A stretch of DNA of 16,961 nt, from the NCBI GenBank assembly GCA_028713795.1, contig JAQTNP010000013.1, positions 1 to 16,961 of the forward strand, given 5' to 3'. Both the position numbers and the translations under genes were made by a program. Under the pieces are notes generated by a model. The model had not been told where the DNA came from. It ran no database searches and was given only the letters and a program-made list of their open reading frames with translations. Below, one piece after another: positions 6,594 to 14,159 of this stretch. Position 1 is the first letter of the stretch, and the number at the start of each line of letters is the position of its first letter. The DNA is from Minisyncoccota bacterium (GTDB taxonomy: Bacteria > Patescibacteriota > Minisyncoccia > Minisyncoccales > PEYH01).

Positions 6594-7133
6594 ATGGTAA
6601 AAGTAATTCCAAAAGAAGAAGTAAAAGAAAAAGATTCTTTGTTTATAAAACTTCTATTTTGGTTTTCTGTTCTTCTTGTTTTGGTTTCTGGAGGACTTGC
6701 CTATCTTATAAACTGGCAAGTGAATACAAAACAGCAATCGCTATTAAGCATTGAAAACCAGATATCTAAAATGGGCACAGATGAACAAAAGAAATTTAAA
6801 GAGCAGATATTTACTTACAAGAAAAAAATTGATGATGTTGTATTGATATTGAAAAATCATAAGGCTCCGACTATGCTATTTCAGACAATCGAATCAAGCA
6901 TTCATCCCCAAGTAGAGCTTACCGATTTTTACTACAGGGGCCTTGGGCAGGAAAAAATCAGTATTACTGGCCAAGTTTCTGATTTGACATCTCTGGCACA
7001 ACAGATAGTCATGCTAGAAAGCAATCCGAATATATCTAAGGTTTTGCTTTCCAGCGTCCTTTCAGGAAAATCAGCCCAAATAATATTTAAGATGGATTTA
7101 TCAATAAACTTAAACTCTTTAATAATGCAATGA
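6594..7133 (+). CDS. pilN: Type IV pilus inner-membrane protein PilN
   Basis: PilN is a bitopic membrane protein that pairs with PilO and binds PilM through its short cytoplasmic N-terminal tail. Here it has 179 residues: a charged tail of about 16 residues containing VKVIPKEE (a loose version of the PilM-binding INLLP motif), one membrane helix around 18-41, a coiled-coil-like stretch (about 45-85) and a C-terminal ferredoxin-like domain with KISITGQVSDLTSLAQQIV. The stop overlaps the next ATG (ATGA), indicating translational coupling to pilO. Sequence identity across this family is low, so the call relies on domain layout and the M-N-O order. Confidence 0.9.
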   Translation: MVKVIPKEEVKEKDSLFIKLLFWFSVLLVLVSGGLAYLINWQVNTKQQSLLSIENQISKMGTDEQKKFKEQIFTYKKKIDDVVLILKNHKAPTMLFQTIESSIHPQVELTDFYYRGLGQEKISITGQVSDLTSLAQQIVMLESNPNISKVLLSSVLSGKSAQIIFKMDLSINLNSLIMQ

Positions 7134-7654
7134 GATATTCAAGATTACTAATTCTAATCTGCCTTCTGGCCTGTATAGTATCCTGGGCTGCTTTCATAAT
7201 TCCCAGCTACCTTGAATATCAGGAAATTGGGAGAAAGCTGATTGTCCAGAAATCATTTCTTGACAATCAAACCCTCTATTATCAGAAATTAAAAGAGATA
7301 TATGATAGATTAAGCCAGTCGCCTGATGCTGTTTTGAAAGTAGATACAATGATTCCAAATGAAATGGATTACGCCGCTTTAGTTAACTTCTTGAATATAG
7401 CGGGGCAAGAAACAGGAGTATTAATTCAAAGTGTCAGCGTTGGAACCCAAGGGAAAATGGCTGGGCAGGATAGGATAAAAGAGAACAATCTTTTTGTCAC
7501 TATTATGGGGACATATGCTTCTTTTAAGAACTTTTTATACAAGATAGAAAATAGTTCTAGATTGTTTGAAATAGATGAAATTAATTTTTCCAGCGTCAAA
7601 GCGGGAACAGATTTCTTTAATTATAATTTAAAGGTTAGGACATATTCTTACTAA
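7130..7654 (+). CDS. pilO: Type IV pilus inner-membrane protein PilO
   Basis: PilO partners with PilN in the periplasm-facing (here probably extracytoplasmic) ring that aligns the pilus motor. It has 174 residues with one N-terminal membrane helix (about 6-25), a coiled-coil segment through YQEIGRKLIVQKSFLDNQ, and a ferredoxin-like domain containing MDYAALVNFLNIAGQETGV and the typical GTYASFKNFLYKIENSSRL strand-helix. Its ATG overlaps the pilN stop by 4 bp. The next gene starts 3 bp after its stop. Confidence 0.92.
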   Translation: MRYSRLLILICLLACIVSWAAFIIPSYLEYQEIGRKLIVQKSFLDNQTLYYQKLKEIYDRLSQSPDAVLKVDTMIPNEMDYAALVNFLNIAGQETGVLIQSVSVGTQGKMAGQDRIKENNLFVTIMGTYASFKNFLYKIENSSRLFEIDEINFSSVKAGTDFFNYNLKVRTYSY

Positions 7655-7657
7655 ACC

Positions 7658-7948
7658 ATGGCTATTATTTTTGCAAAAGGGAATAAAAGGCAGATATATT
7701 CAATAATAATTCTAGTTATCCTTATTATCATTTTTGTCTCCCTGATTGTGGTTTTAGTAAGGGAAAAACCAACGACAATGATTGTCAAAAATGAAATTAT
7801 GGATTTGCCGATAGTTGATTTTGAAAATTTACAAACCCCTCTTTTGCAAAGATTAGATCCATTTTTCTTTACACCGGATATAGTTGGAATTATGGGCAGA
7901 GATAATCCTTTTGCTTCACTTTTTCCCGCCACTTCGACAAAAAAATGA
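7658..7948 (+). CDS. Small single-pass membrane protein in the pilP position
   Basis: This 96-residue protein has a basic cytoplasmic N terminus (KGNKRQ), one long membrane helix (about 13-35), and a short extracytoplasmic part ending in GRDNPFASLFP near the C terminus. In proteobacterial pilus operons the slot after pilO holds the pilotin-like lipoprotein pilP, which bridges PilN/PilO to the secretin PilQ and carries an RDPF-like motif. Here there is no lipobox and no folded HR domain, only the motif-like GRDNPF tail. It could be a reduced PilP functional equivalent or a lineage-specific subunit. The stop overlaps the pilB ATG by 4 bp, so it belongs to the operon. No Shine-Dalgarno is seen. 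Confidence 0.8.
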   Translation: MAIIFAKGNKRQIYSIIILVILIIIFVSLIVVLVREKPTTMIVKNEIMDLPIVDFENLQTPLLQRLDPFFFTPDIVGIMGRDNPFASLFPATSTKK

Positions 7949-9687
7949 CCTTAATTGAGGAATTAGCAAAGAGAAAAATAATAGACAAGGCTACCAAGGA
8001 ATCACTAATTGAAGAGTTAAAAAGTACTAAGGAAAGAGAAGAAGAGATACTTCTGGAAAGAGGCCTTGTTTCAGAAGATTTTTTATTTAACCTAAAAAGC
8101 TACCTTTTAGGATTGGAGTTTGTTAAGGTTGCCGAACAGGATATATCTTCTGCTATTCTTGATGTTATCCCCAGAGATTCTGCCGAATTCTACAAAATGG
8201 TTCCTTTAAAAAAAGAGCAGGAGATAGTAACAGTAGGAATGGTTTTTCCTGACGACTTAAGAGCCCAGGAGGCCCTAAAATTTCTTTCAAGACAGCAGAA
8301 ATTTGAATACAAGATTTGCCTAATCACTTTAAGCAATTTCAAGGATATTTTTAAAAAATACCAGAGTTTGGGAAAAGAGGTAAGCACTGCTCTCGAAGAT
8401 TTAGGAAAACAGCTTCAAACGAAAAAAGAAACTATCAGCGAAGAAGAAATTTCTCAGGCAACAGCGACAAGGATTTCAGAAGCTCCAATAAGCAAAATGG
8501 TAGCGGTAATCTTAAGGCATGCAGTTGACGGGAAAGCATCTGATATCCATATTGAGCCGTTAAAGGATAAGACAAGGGTAAGATTCAGATTAGATGGATC
8601 CTTGCATTCAAGTTTGTATCTTCCTAAAAAAATCCATGCAGCAGTGATAGCAAGGATAAAGATACTTTCTAATTTGAAGATAGACGAAACAAGAATTCCC
8701 CAAGATGGAAGATTCTCAATTGAAATGGATGGCCAGGGAATTGATTTCAGGGTTTCCAGTTTTCCAACAATGCTGGGAGAAAAGATAGAAATGAGGGTAT
8801 TGAATTCTACCCAGAGAATGGACAGCTTTGAAAGCCTTGGTTTGGGAGGAAGCGCTTTGGAAGCGATAAAAGAGGCCTCTAAAATGCCATATGGCATGAT
8901 TTTAGCAACTGGTCCTACCGGATGCGGAAAAACTACCACCCTATACATTCTTCTGGAATCATTAAATAAGGAAGGAACTAATATTGTCACACTTGAAGAC
9001 CCTATTGAGTACTATATCGAAGGAGTTAACCAATCCCAGGTTAAGCCAGAAATTGGATATACATTTGCTAATGGTTTGAGGAATATTTTGCGCCAGGATC
9101 CCAATGTAATCATGGTTGGAGAAATCAGAGATAGCGAAACAGCAGATTTAGCAATACATGCAGCGCTGACCGGTCATATTGTAATTTCAACTTTACATAC
9201 TAATAATGCAGTGGGAGTTATTCCTAGGTTGATAGATTTGGGAGTAAAACCCTTTCTGGTCCCAGCAACCTTGAGGGTTGCTTTGGCCCAGAGGTTAGTT
9301 AGAAGATCATGCCAATCCTGCAAGACAAAGATAGTGCCTGATGATAAAACTAAAGAAATGATATTACAAGAGATTGTAGGGCTACCATCAGAGGTAAAAA
9401 AGAAATATAATTTAAATAATGACTTTACAATCTGGCATTCTCCTGGATGCAATCTTTGTGGCAGGACGGGATATTCGGGAAGGATGGGAATATTTGAAGT
9501 TTTAAAGGTTACCAAAGAAGTCAGTGATATCATATTGGCCCAGCCAGATGAAAAGAAACTGGCTGAAGAAGCTGAAAAACAAGGCATGATAACAATGAGA
9601 CAGGATGGGATAATTAAAGCGCTGGAAGGTCTTACCAGCGTAGAAGAAGTGATAAGGGTTACAGAAACACAAACTGAAATAGAATAA
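7945..9687 (+). CDS. pilB: Type IV pilus extension ATPase PilB
   Basis: PilB is the hexameric GspE-family ATPase that powers pilin polymerisation at the cytoplasmic face of PilC. At 580 residues it has full family length. An N-terminal GspE/MshEN-type domain (about 1-135) precedes the motor. Motor motifs are the Walker A GPTGCGKT (323-330), the Asp box TLEDPIEY (about 349-356), Walker B DPNVIMVGEIRD (385-396), and the His box GHIVISTLHT (410-419). The C-terminal zinc site typical of extension ATPases is complete (C456, C459, C502, C505). Its ATG overlaps the preceding stop by 4 bp, and a receiver-domain gene follows after 4 bp. Confidence 0.97.
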   Translation: MTLIEELAKRKIIDKATKESLIEELKSTKEREEEILLERGLVSEDFLFNLKSYLLGLEFVKVAEQDISSAILDVIPRDSAEFYKMVPLKKEQEIVTVGMVFPDDLRAQEALKFLSRQQKFEYKICLITLSNFKDIFKKYQSLGKEVSTALEDLGKQLQTKKETISEEEISQATATRISEAPISKMVAVILRHAVDGKASDIHIEPLKDKTRVRFRLDGSLHSSLYLPKKIHAAVIARIKILSNLKIDETRIPQDGRFSIEMDGQGIDFRVSSFPTMLGEKIEMRVLNSTQRMDSFESLGLGGSALEAIKEASKMPYGMILATGPTGCGKTTTLYILLESLNKEGTNIVTLEDPIEYYIEGVNQSQVKPEIGYTFANGLRNILRQDPNVIMVGEIRDSETADLAIHAALTGHIVISTLHTNNAVGVIPRLIDLGVKPFLVPATLRVALAQRLVRRSCQSCKTKIVPDDKTKEMILQEIVGLPSEVKKKYNLNNDFTIWHSPGCNLCGRTGYSGRMGIFEVLKVTKEVSDIILAQPDEKKLAEEAEKQGMITMRQDGIIKALEGLTSVEEVIRVTETQTEIE

Positions 9688-9691
9688 ATAT

Positions 9692-10051
9692 ATGAAAAAA
9701 ATACTTTTAATAGAAGACGATCCGCTATTGATAGATATTTATAGAACAAAACTTGAGACAGCTGGTTTTACTGTTGCCATTGTAAATGACGGAGAAAAAG
9801 CACTAGAAGCAGTAGGATTGGAAAATCCCGATGCTGTTCTTTTAGACATAGTTCTTCCCAAAGTAGACGGCTGGGAGATTTTAAAAGGGATAAAAGAAAA
9901 GGACAATAAAATCAAAGTTATTGTTCTATCAAACCTAGGGCAAAAAGAAGAAGTAGAAAAAGGTTTTAACCTTGGAGCAGAAAAATATTTGATTAAAGCC
10001 AATTTTACTCCAAGTGACGTAGTGGCGGAAATTGAAAAACTATTCATATGA
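9692..10051 (+). CDS. Stand-alone CheY-like response regulator receiver
   Basis: This 119-residue protein is a bare receiver domain. Visible key residues are the acidic pair D9/D10, the phospho-acceptor D52 in VLLDIVLP, the switch residue S80, and the invariant K102. There is no DNA-binding or enzymatic output domain, so it should act by protein-protein contact, as CheY and PilG/PilH do. It lies between pilB and pilT and overlaps pilT by ATGA, so it is translated with the motors. Control of pilus extension/retraction is the obvious inference; no histidine kinase is encoded in the window. Confidence 0.93.
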   Translation: MKKILLIEDDPLLIDIYRTKLETAGFTVAIVNDGEKALEAVGLENPDAVLLDIVLPKVDGWEILKGIKEKDNKIKVIVLSNLGQKEEVEKGFNLGAEKYLIKANFTPSDVVAEIEKLFI

Positions 10052-11118
10052 GTAATTACCAAAAAACCCTAAATGATCTTTTAAGCTTAGCTATCATTAA
10101 TAAAGCTTCTGATATTCATTTTACTCCCAACAGGAGGCCGATATTAAGAATAGATGGCCAGTTAAAGCCGATAGATAAGCAAGATCCTTTGCTGCCTGAA
10201 GAAGTCAGATCTTTGGTTGAGATAATGCTGTCTAAAGAAAACTATCAAAAGCTTTTGCAGCAAAAAGAACTCGATTTTTCATATGAGATAAACGGAAAGG
10301 GAAGATTTAGGGGAAATGCATATTATCAGAGGGGGACGATAAGCTGCGCTTTGAGATTTGTATCTACAAAAATCAGGACCATAGAGGAATTGAATCTTCC
10401 TCCGATATTCCATCTTTTTGCAAGAGCCACCCAGGGATTTGTCTTGGTAACTGGCCCTTCTAGTCACGGAAAATCAACTACTCTAGCTGCAGTTATAGAT
10501 GAGGTAAATCACACAAGAACAGATCATGTCATCACTATAGAAGATCCAATAGAATATATTTTTGAAAATGATTTAGCTATCATTGATCAGAGAGAAGTTG
10601 ATATTGATACTAAATCTTTTGAAAATGCCTTAAGGTCCACATTCAGACAAGATCCTGATGTGATAATGGTAGGGGAAATGAGAGATGCAGAAACAATTGC
10701 CACTGCCATTACTGCAGCAGAAACAGGACATTTAGTATTTGCTACTCTGCATACTAATTCGGCCAGTCAGACAATTCACAGGATTGTGGACAGTTTTGAA
10801 GGATCGCAGCAAATGCAGATAAGGGCGCAATTGTCCGGATCGCTTTTGGCTGTTGTTTCTCAGAGATTGATTCCAGGAGCCGAAGGAGGAATGATCCCAG
10901 CTTGCGAGATAATGCTTAACAGCCCGGCAGTTTCCAATTTGATAAGGGAAAACAAAATTCATGAAATTCCTCTAATTATCTCTACTTCAATAGAAGACGG
11001 GATGATTACTTTAAACCAGTCAATTGCCCATCTAGTTAAAAACAACAAAGTAAAGATTGAAGATGCATATAATTTCTCTCCAAACATTTCAGAATTAAAA
11101 GAACTATTAAAGAGATGA
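10048..11118 (+). CDS. pilT: Type IV pilus retraction ATPase PilT
   Basis: PilT depolymerises the pilus and powers twitching and DNA uptake. It has 356 residues, normal for the family. Motifs seen: an N-terminal PAS-like region with ASDIHFTPNRRPILRIDG; Walker A GPSSHGKS (136-143), which fits the pattern but has Ser-Ser-His where GPTGSGKS is usual; the Asp box TIEDPIEY (163-170); Walker B DPDVIMVGEMRD (202-213); the His box GHLVFATLHT (227-236). The C-terminal AVSNLIRE (294-301) corresponds to the AIRNLIRE motif specific to retraction ATPases, and the zinc cysteines of PilB are absent, both separating it from PilB. It overlaps both neighbours by 4 bp. Confidence 0.96.
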   Translation: MSNYQKTLNDLLSLAIINKASDIHFTPNRRPILRIDGQLKPIDKQDPLLPEEVRSLVEIMLSKENYQKLLQQKELDFSYEINGKGRFRGNAYYQRGTISCALRFVSTKIRTIEELNLPPIFHLFARATQGFVLVTGPSSHGKSTTLAAVIDEVNHTRTDHVITIEDPIEYIFENDLAIIDQREVDIDTKSFENALRSTFRQDPDVIMVGEMRDAETIATAITAAETGHLVFATLHTNSASQTIHRIVDSFEGSQQMQIRAQLSGSLLAVVSQRLIPGAEGGMIPACEIMLNSPAVSNLIRENKIHEIPLIISTSIEDGMITLNQSIAHLVKNNKVKIEDAYNFSPNISELKELLKR

Positions 11119-12329
11119 AGTTCAAATACCAGGCCAGGACAAGAGAAGGTTTGGTCCAGGTAGGGACCATAGAAGCTTCTTCAAGACAGAGGGCGGTTGC
11201 CATATTGCAGGAGCAAGGAATATATATTACATCTCTGTTTTTAGAAGAGAAAAAACCTTTCTATACTAAAGAATTGGCATTCTTTGGGGGATCCAAAAGA
11301 AAAGAGCTGGTTAATTTTACCAGGCAGCTTTCTTTAATGGTTAAGTCCGGGGTGAGCCTAGTTGAAGGATTGAGATCTATTGCTATGCAGACAGACAAGG
11401 AAATCTTCAGGGAAATAGTATTGAAGGTTGCCGATGAAGTAGAAGGAGGAATATATTTTTCAGATGCTTTATCTAAATTTCCCAGAATATTCTCTTCTTT
11501 TTACATCAATATGATTAAATCAGGAGAAGCTTCTGGGAAATTATCAGAAAGCTTGAAATATCTGGCTGATAATCTAGAAAAAGAATACAAATTAATTTTA
11601 AAAATTAAAGGAGGAATGACTTATCCGGCCGTAATATTTATTGCCTTTCTTTTAATCGGCTTAGCAATGCTTTTCTTTGTTCTGCCCAGTTTCTCCCAAT
11701 CAGTAAAAGATCTCAATGTGCAGCTGCCAAAGATTACCAGCAGCATTCTTAATCTGGGGCAGACATTAAAAGATTGGTGGTGGCTGGGAATGATTGTTAT
11801 TATATTTCTTGTTGTAGGGACATGGAGATATTTAAAAACATCAGAAGGAAAGGTTGTCTGGGATAGGGCGTCTCTGAATATTCCTGTCATCGGGAATATA
11901 GTCAAGAAGATAAATCTGGTTAGATTCAGCGAAAACCTCTCAACCTTAATATATGCTGGATTGCCCATAACCCAAGCATTAGAAGTTGTAGCAGGAGTTA
12001 TTACTAATAAGGTGTATAAAGATATAGTTCTTCATACAAGAGATGGAGTAAGAAGAGGAGAGCCCATCAGCTCTGTTTTAGAACAATATCCAAAGAGCGT
12101 TCCTTCTGTTGTTGCCCAGATGGCCAAGGTTGGAGAAAAAACCGGAAGGCTGGATGAATCATTATTAAAGATATCAGAGTTCTATCAGATGGAGATAAAT
12201 AACTCTATTGATGGTTTAGTAAGTATTATCGAGCCAATATTAATTCTTGTTTTGGGAGGGCTGATAGTTATTTTAATGCTTTCAGTATTCCTGCCTATTT
12301 ACAAGAATATTGGGTCATTTGCGATATAG
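11115..12329 (+). CDS. pilC: Type IV pilus inner-membrane platform protein PilC
   Basis: PilC is the GspF-family membrane platform on which PilB and PilT act to add or remove pilins. It has 404 residues and two GspF repeats. The first (about 60-190) includes FTRQLSLMVKSGVSLVEGL and ends in a membrane helix (168-192). A second helix lies at about 222-240. The second repeat (about 265-400) includes FSENLSTLIYAGLPITQAL and ends in a C-terminal helix (about 372-396). The N-terminal KFKYQARTREGLVQVGTIEA segment is also typical. It is the last gene of the motor block; a 93-bp gap with promoter-like sequences separates it from the pilins. Confidence 0.96.
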   Translation: MKFKYQARTREGLVQVGTIEASSRQRAVAILQEQGIYITSLFLEEKKPFYTKELAFFGGSKRKELVNFTRQLSLMVKSGVSLVEGLRSIAMQTDKEIFREIVLKVADEVEGGIYFSDALSKFPRIFSSFYINMIKSGEASGKLSESLKYLADNLEKEYKLILKIKGGMTYPAVIFIAFLLIGLAMLFFVLPSFSQSVKDLNVQLPKITSSILNLGQTLKDWWWLGMIVIIFLVVGTWRYLKTSEGKVVWDRASLNIPVIGNIVKKINLVRFSENLSTLIYAGLPITQALEVVAGVITNKVYKDIVLHTRDGVRRGEPISSVLEQYPKSVPSVVAQMAKVGEKTGRLDESLLKISEFYQMEINNSIDGLVSIIEPILILVLGGLIVILMLSVFLPIYKNIGSFAI

Positions 12330-12344
12330 GAGTTGATAACAAAA

Positions 12345-12373
12345 TTGACCAGAAGAAATTTTTAAAATAAAAT
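12345..12373 (+). promoter_or_regulatory. Candidate promoter for the major pilin genes
   Basis: TTGACC (12345-12350), a 17-bp spacer and TAAAAT (12368-12373) lie in the pilC-pilin gap and would start transcription near 12380, about 43 nt before the pilin ATG at 12423. A separate pilin promoter is expected because pilins are needed in large excess over the motors. Confidence 0.5.
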
Positions 12374-12410
12374 GAATGTATATAGAAAAAGGTCGAGAAT
12401 AAAATTAACA

Positions 12411-12416
12411 TATAAT
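12411..12416 (+). promoter_or_regulatory. Second -10 box at the pilin start (leaderless candidate)
   Basis: A perfect TATAAT ends 6 nt before the pilin ATG at 12423, the same spacing as in front of recG and close to that at pilM. No convincing -35 accompanies it. Confidence 0.45.
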
Positions 12417-12422
12417 TTATCT

Positions 12423-12854
12423 ATGAAAACAAGAAAGGGTTTCACCTTAATTGAATTATTGGTAGTTATTGCAGTTATTGGCATTTTAGCTGGTATTGTC
12501 TTGGTGTCAGTTAGACAGGCTCCAGGAAAGGCGAAAGATACGAGAATAAAATCTGCTATTACTCAAGTTAGAGATATAGCTCAGTTGTTATATATTGATA
12601 ATAATTCTTACGAAACTGTTTGTAATGGTACAGCCTTAGGGACATCAACTGATTTAGCAACATTAGCTCAGGATATTACTGATAATGGAGGATCGGTCAC
12701 TTGCTATGCATCAGCATCTGCCTATTGTGTTTACGCAACTCTTAATACGGATGCTACAAAGACATTCTGTGTAGATAGCGCTGGAGTTGCAAAAGAGTAT
12801 TCGACAACTAGTGATTGCACAGGAACTACCGATTTTACTTGTGAAAGCGATTAG
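12423..12854 (+). CDS. Type IV prepilin, Cys-rich (first of a tandem pair)
   Basis: This 143-residue prepilin has the leader MKTRKG, cut by PilD after G6, with mature F7 methylated and Glu at mature position 5 (E11). The hydrophobic helix FTLIELLVVIAVIGILAGIV serves for both membrane retention and fibre packing. The globular part carries six cysteines, including a TCYASASAYC pair and FCVD. The frame is open to an ATG at 12372, but the extra 17 residues would make an atypical leader and that ATG overlaps a -10 box, so I use 12423. The position after pilC and the separate promoters suggest it is a main pilin. It is a paralogue of the next gene. Confidence 0.92.
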   Translation: MKTRKGFTLIELLVVIAVIGILAGIVLVSVRQAPGKAKDTRIKSAITQVRDIAQLLYIDNNSYETVCNGTALGTSTDLATLAQDITDNGGSVTCYASASAYCVYATLNTDATKTFCVDSAGVAKEYSTTSDCTGTTDFTCESD

Positions 12855-12868
12855 TCGGTGAATTAAAA

Positions 12869-13315
12869 ATGATTTCATCTTCTGCCAAAAGAAATGGTTT
12901 TACTTTGATTGAGATAATGATAATTGTCGCTGTTTTGGCAATTCTGGTAGCTGCCGTAGTGGTTGCCCAGAAATCAGTAGTGATAAGATCAAGAAATACC
13001 AGAATTCTTAGCGCGGTTTCTCAAGTAAGGAATGCTGCAGAATCAATATATATGAATGAGGGGACGGGATATCTGAACTTATGCGATAATCCGCCCTCAG
13101 CTCATCTTAACGCTAGGAATAGCGACCTAAATACTCTTGAAGATGATATAGAAGAGTCTGGGGGAGGAATACACCACTGCTGTTCATCCCAAAACAGTTA
13201 CTGTTTGGTAGTAAAACTATTTAATGATCAATACTTTTGCATAGACGATGAAAGTCATTTTGGAAGCTCAGACAGTCAAGTCTGTGAAGATGCAGACTCA
13301 ATATGCCTTCCATAA
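12869..13315 (+). CDS. Type IV prepilin, Cys-rich (second of a tandem pair)
   Basis: This 148-residue prepilin has the leader MISSSAKRNG (cleavage after G10) and mature FTLIEIMIIVAVLAILVAAVV with Glu at mature position 5 (E15). The helix continuation RNTRILSAVSQVRNAAESIY matches DTRIKSAITQVRDIAQLLY in the preceding pilin. The cysteine spacing in the globular part also corresponds, with one extra Cys (HHCC), giving seven. Divergence is much greater in the globular loops, which carry more acidic residues and two His. It starts 14 bp after the first pilin and is followed by a perfect hairpin. It may be an alternative or minor subunit of the same fibre. Confidence 0.92.
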   Translation: MISSSAKRNGFTLIEIMIIVAVLAILVAAVVVAQKSVVIRSRNTRILSAVSQVRNAAESIYMNEGTGYLNLCDNPPSAHLNARNSDLNTLEDDIEESGGGIHHCCSSQNSYCLVVKLFNDQYFCIDDESHFGSSDSQVCEDADSICLP

Positions 13316-13331
13316 TTACATGAAAAGCAGG

Positions 13332-13360
13332 ACTCTCCGCATATAACAATGCGGAGAGTT
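13332..13360 (+). terminator. Hairpin between pilin genes and pilD (terminator/attenuator-like)
   Basis: A perfect 11-bp stem pairs ACTCTCCGCAT (13332-13342) with ATGCGGAGAGT (13349-13359) around a 6-nt loop. Only a short, broken T stretch (TTGTGCTT) follows. It is likely a partial terminator or a 3' stabilising structure that keeps pilin mRNA more abundant than downstream pilD and minor pilins. Confidence 0.65.
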
Positions 13361-13373
13361 TGTGCTTATCATT

Positions 13374-14159
13374 ATGTTAAACATTATTATATTCTTTAAA
13401 ATTGCAATCTTTCTTTTTGGATTGATAGTTGGGTCATTTTTGAATTGCATAATCTGGAGGGTATCTATCAAAAAGAGTTTTCTTAAGGGGAGATCAATCT
13501 GCCCTAAATGCAAGCACCAATTGAATTTTTTTGATCTGATTCCTTTATTCAGCTTTCTTGTATTAAAAGGCAAATGCAGATATTGCCAAAAGAAAATATC
13601 TTGGCAATATCCTTTGGTTGAATTGGCTACAGGATTTATATTTTTATTGGTTTTAATTCTTTTCTGGAATAATCCTTCGTTGATGATATTTCTATTAATA
13701 ATATTCAGTTTTCTTATAATCATCTTTGTCTATGATTTAAAACATTTGATAATCCCTGATAATGTATTGGTTCCAGCAATAATTGTTGCCGCCCTATATA
13801 GAATTATTGAAGGATTGTTCATTTATAAATCATTGCTTTCCCTATACTATCTTTTATCTATTGCTGTTCCCTTTATCTTTTTCCTTATAATCTACCTTTT
13901 ATCCAAAGGGAAATGGATAGGTTTTGGAGATGTGAAATTAGCTATACTTCTAGGACTGATACTGGGCTGGCCCAATATTCTTTTGGGGCTGTTTTTAAGC
14001 TATTTAATAGGTGGTATAATGGGGATAGGACTGGTTATTATTTCCAAAAAGAAGATGAAAAGCGAGGTTCCCTTTGCCCCGTTTTTAATAGCAGGAACAA
14101 TAATCACTTCTTTTTTTGGAACACCAATATTAAATTGGTATTTGAAATTAATTAGATGA
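13374..14159 (+). CDS. pilD: Prepilin peptidase / N-methyltransferase PilD
   Basis: PilD is an aspartic membrane protease that removes the short prepilin leaders and methylates the new N terminus. It has 261 residues from the ATG at 13374; a GTG at 13362 could add four residues. The cytoplasmic domain near the N terminus has the two zinc CxxC pairs (C43/C46 and C68/C71) found in bifunctional enzymes. The two catalytic aspartates are present: D121 in YDLKHLIIPD and D186 in GFGDVK. About seven hydrophobic segments follow the zinc domain. It serves the six prepilins encoded around it. Its stop overlaps the next ATG by 4 bp. Confidence 0.95.
   Translation: MLNIIIFFKIAIFLFGLIVGSFLNCIIWRVSIKKSFLKGRSICPKCKHQLNFFDLIPLFSFLVLKGKCRYCQKKISWQYPLVELATGFIFLLVLILFWNNPSLMIFLLIIFSFLIIIFVYDLKHLIIPDNVLVPAIIVAALYRIIEGLFIYKSLLSLYYLLSIAVPFIFFLIIYLLSKGKWIGFGDVKLAILLGLILGWPNILLGLFLSYLIGGIMGIGLVIISKKKMKSEVPFAPFLIAGTIITSFFGTPILNWYLKLIR

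Noticed and set aside
9174..9749. 191-codon minus-strand open frame across the end of pilB
   Set aside because: It is antisense to the conserved PilB C-terminal and zinc region; no independent coding signal.
9692..10051. Receiver gene as a truncated transcription factor
   Set aside because: The frame ends cleanly after the receiver fold and overlaps pilT by ATGA, so it is a normal single-domain protein and not a fragment.
12372..12422. Earlier in-frame ATG of the first pilin
   Set aside because: It overlaps a candidate -10 box and would give a 23-residue leader before the cleavage site, unlike all its neighbours.
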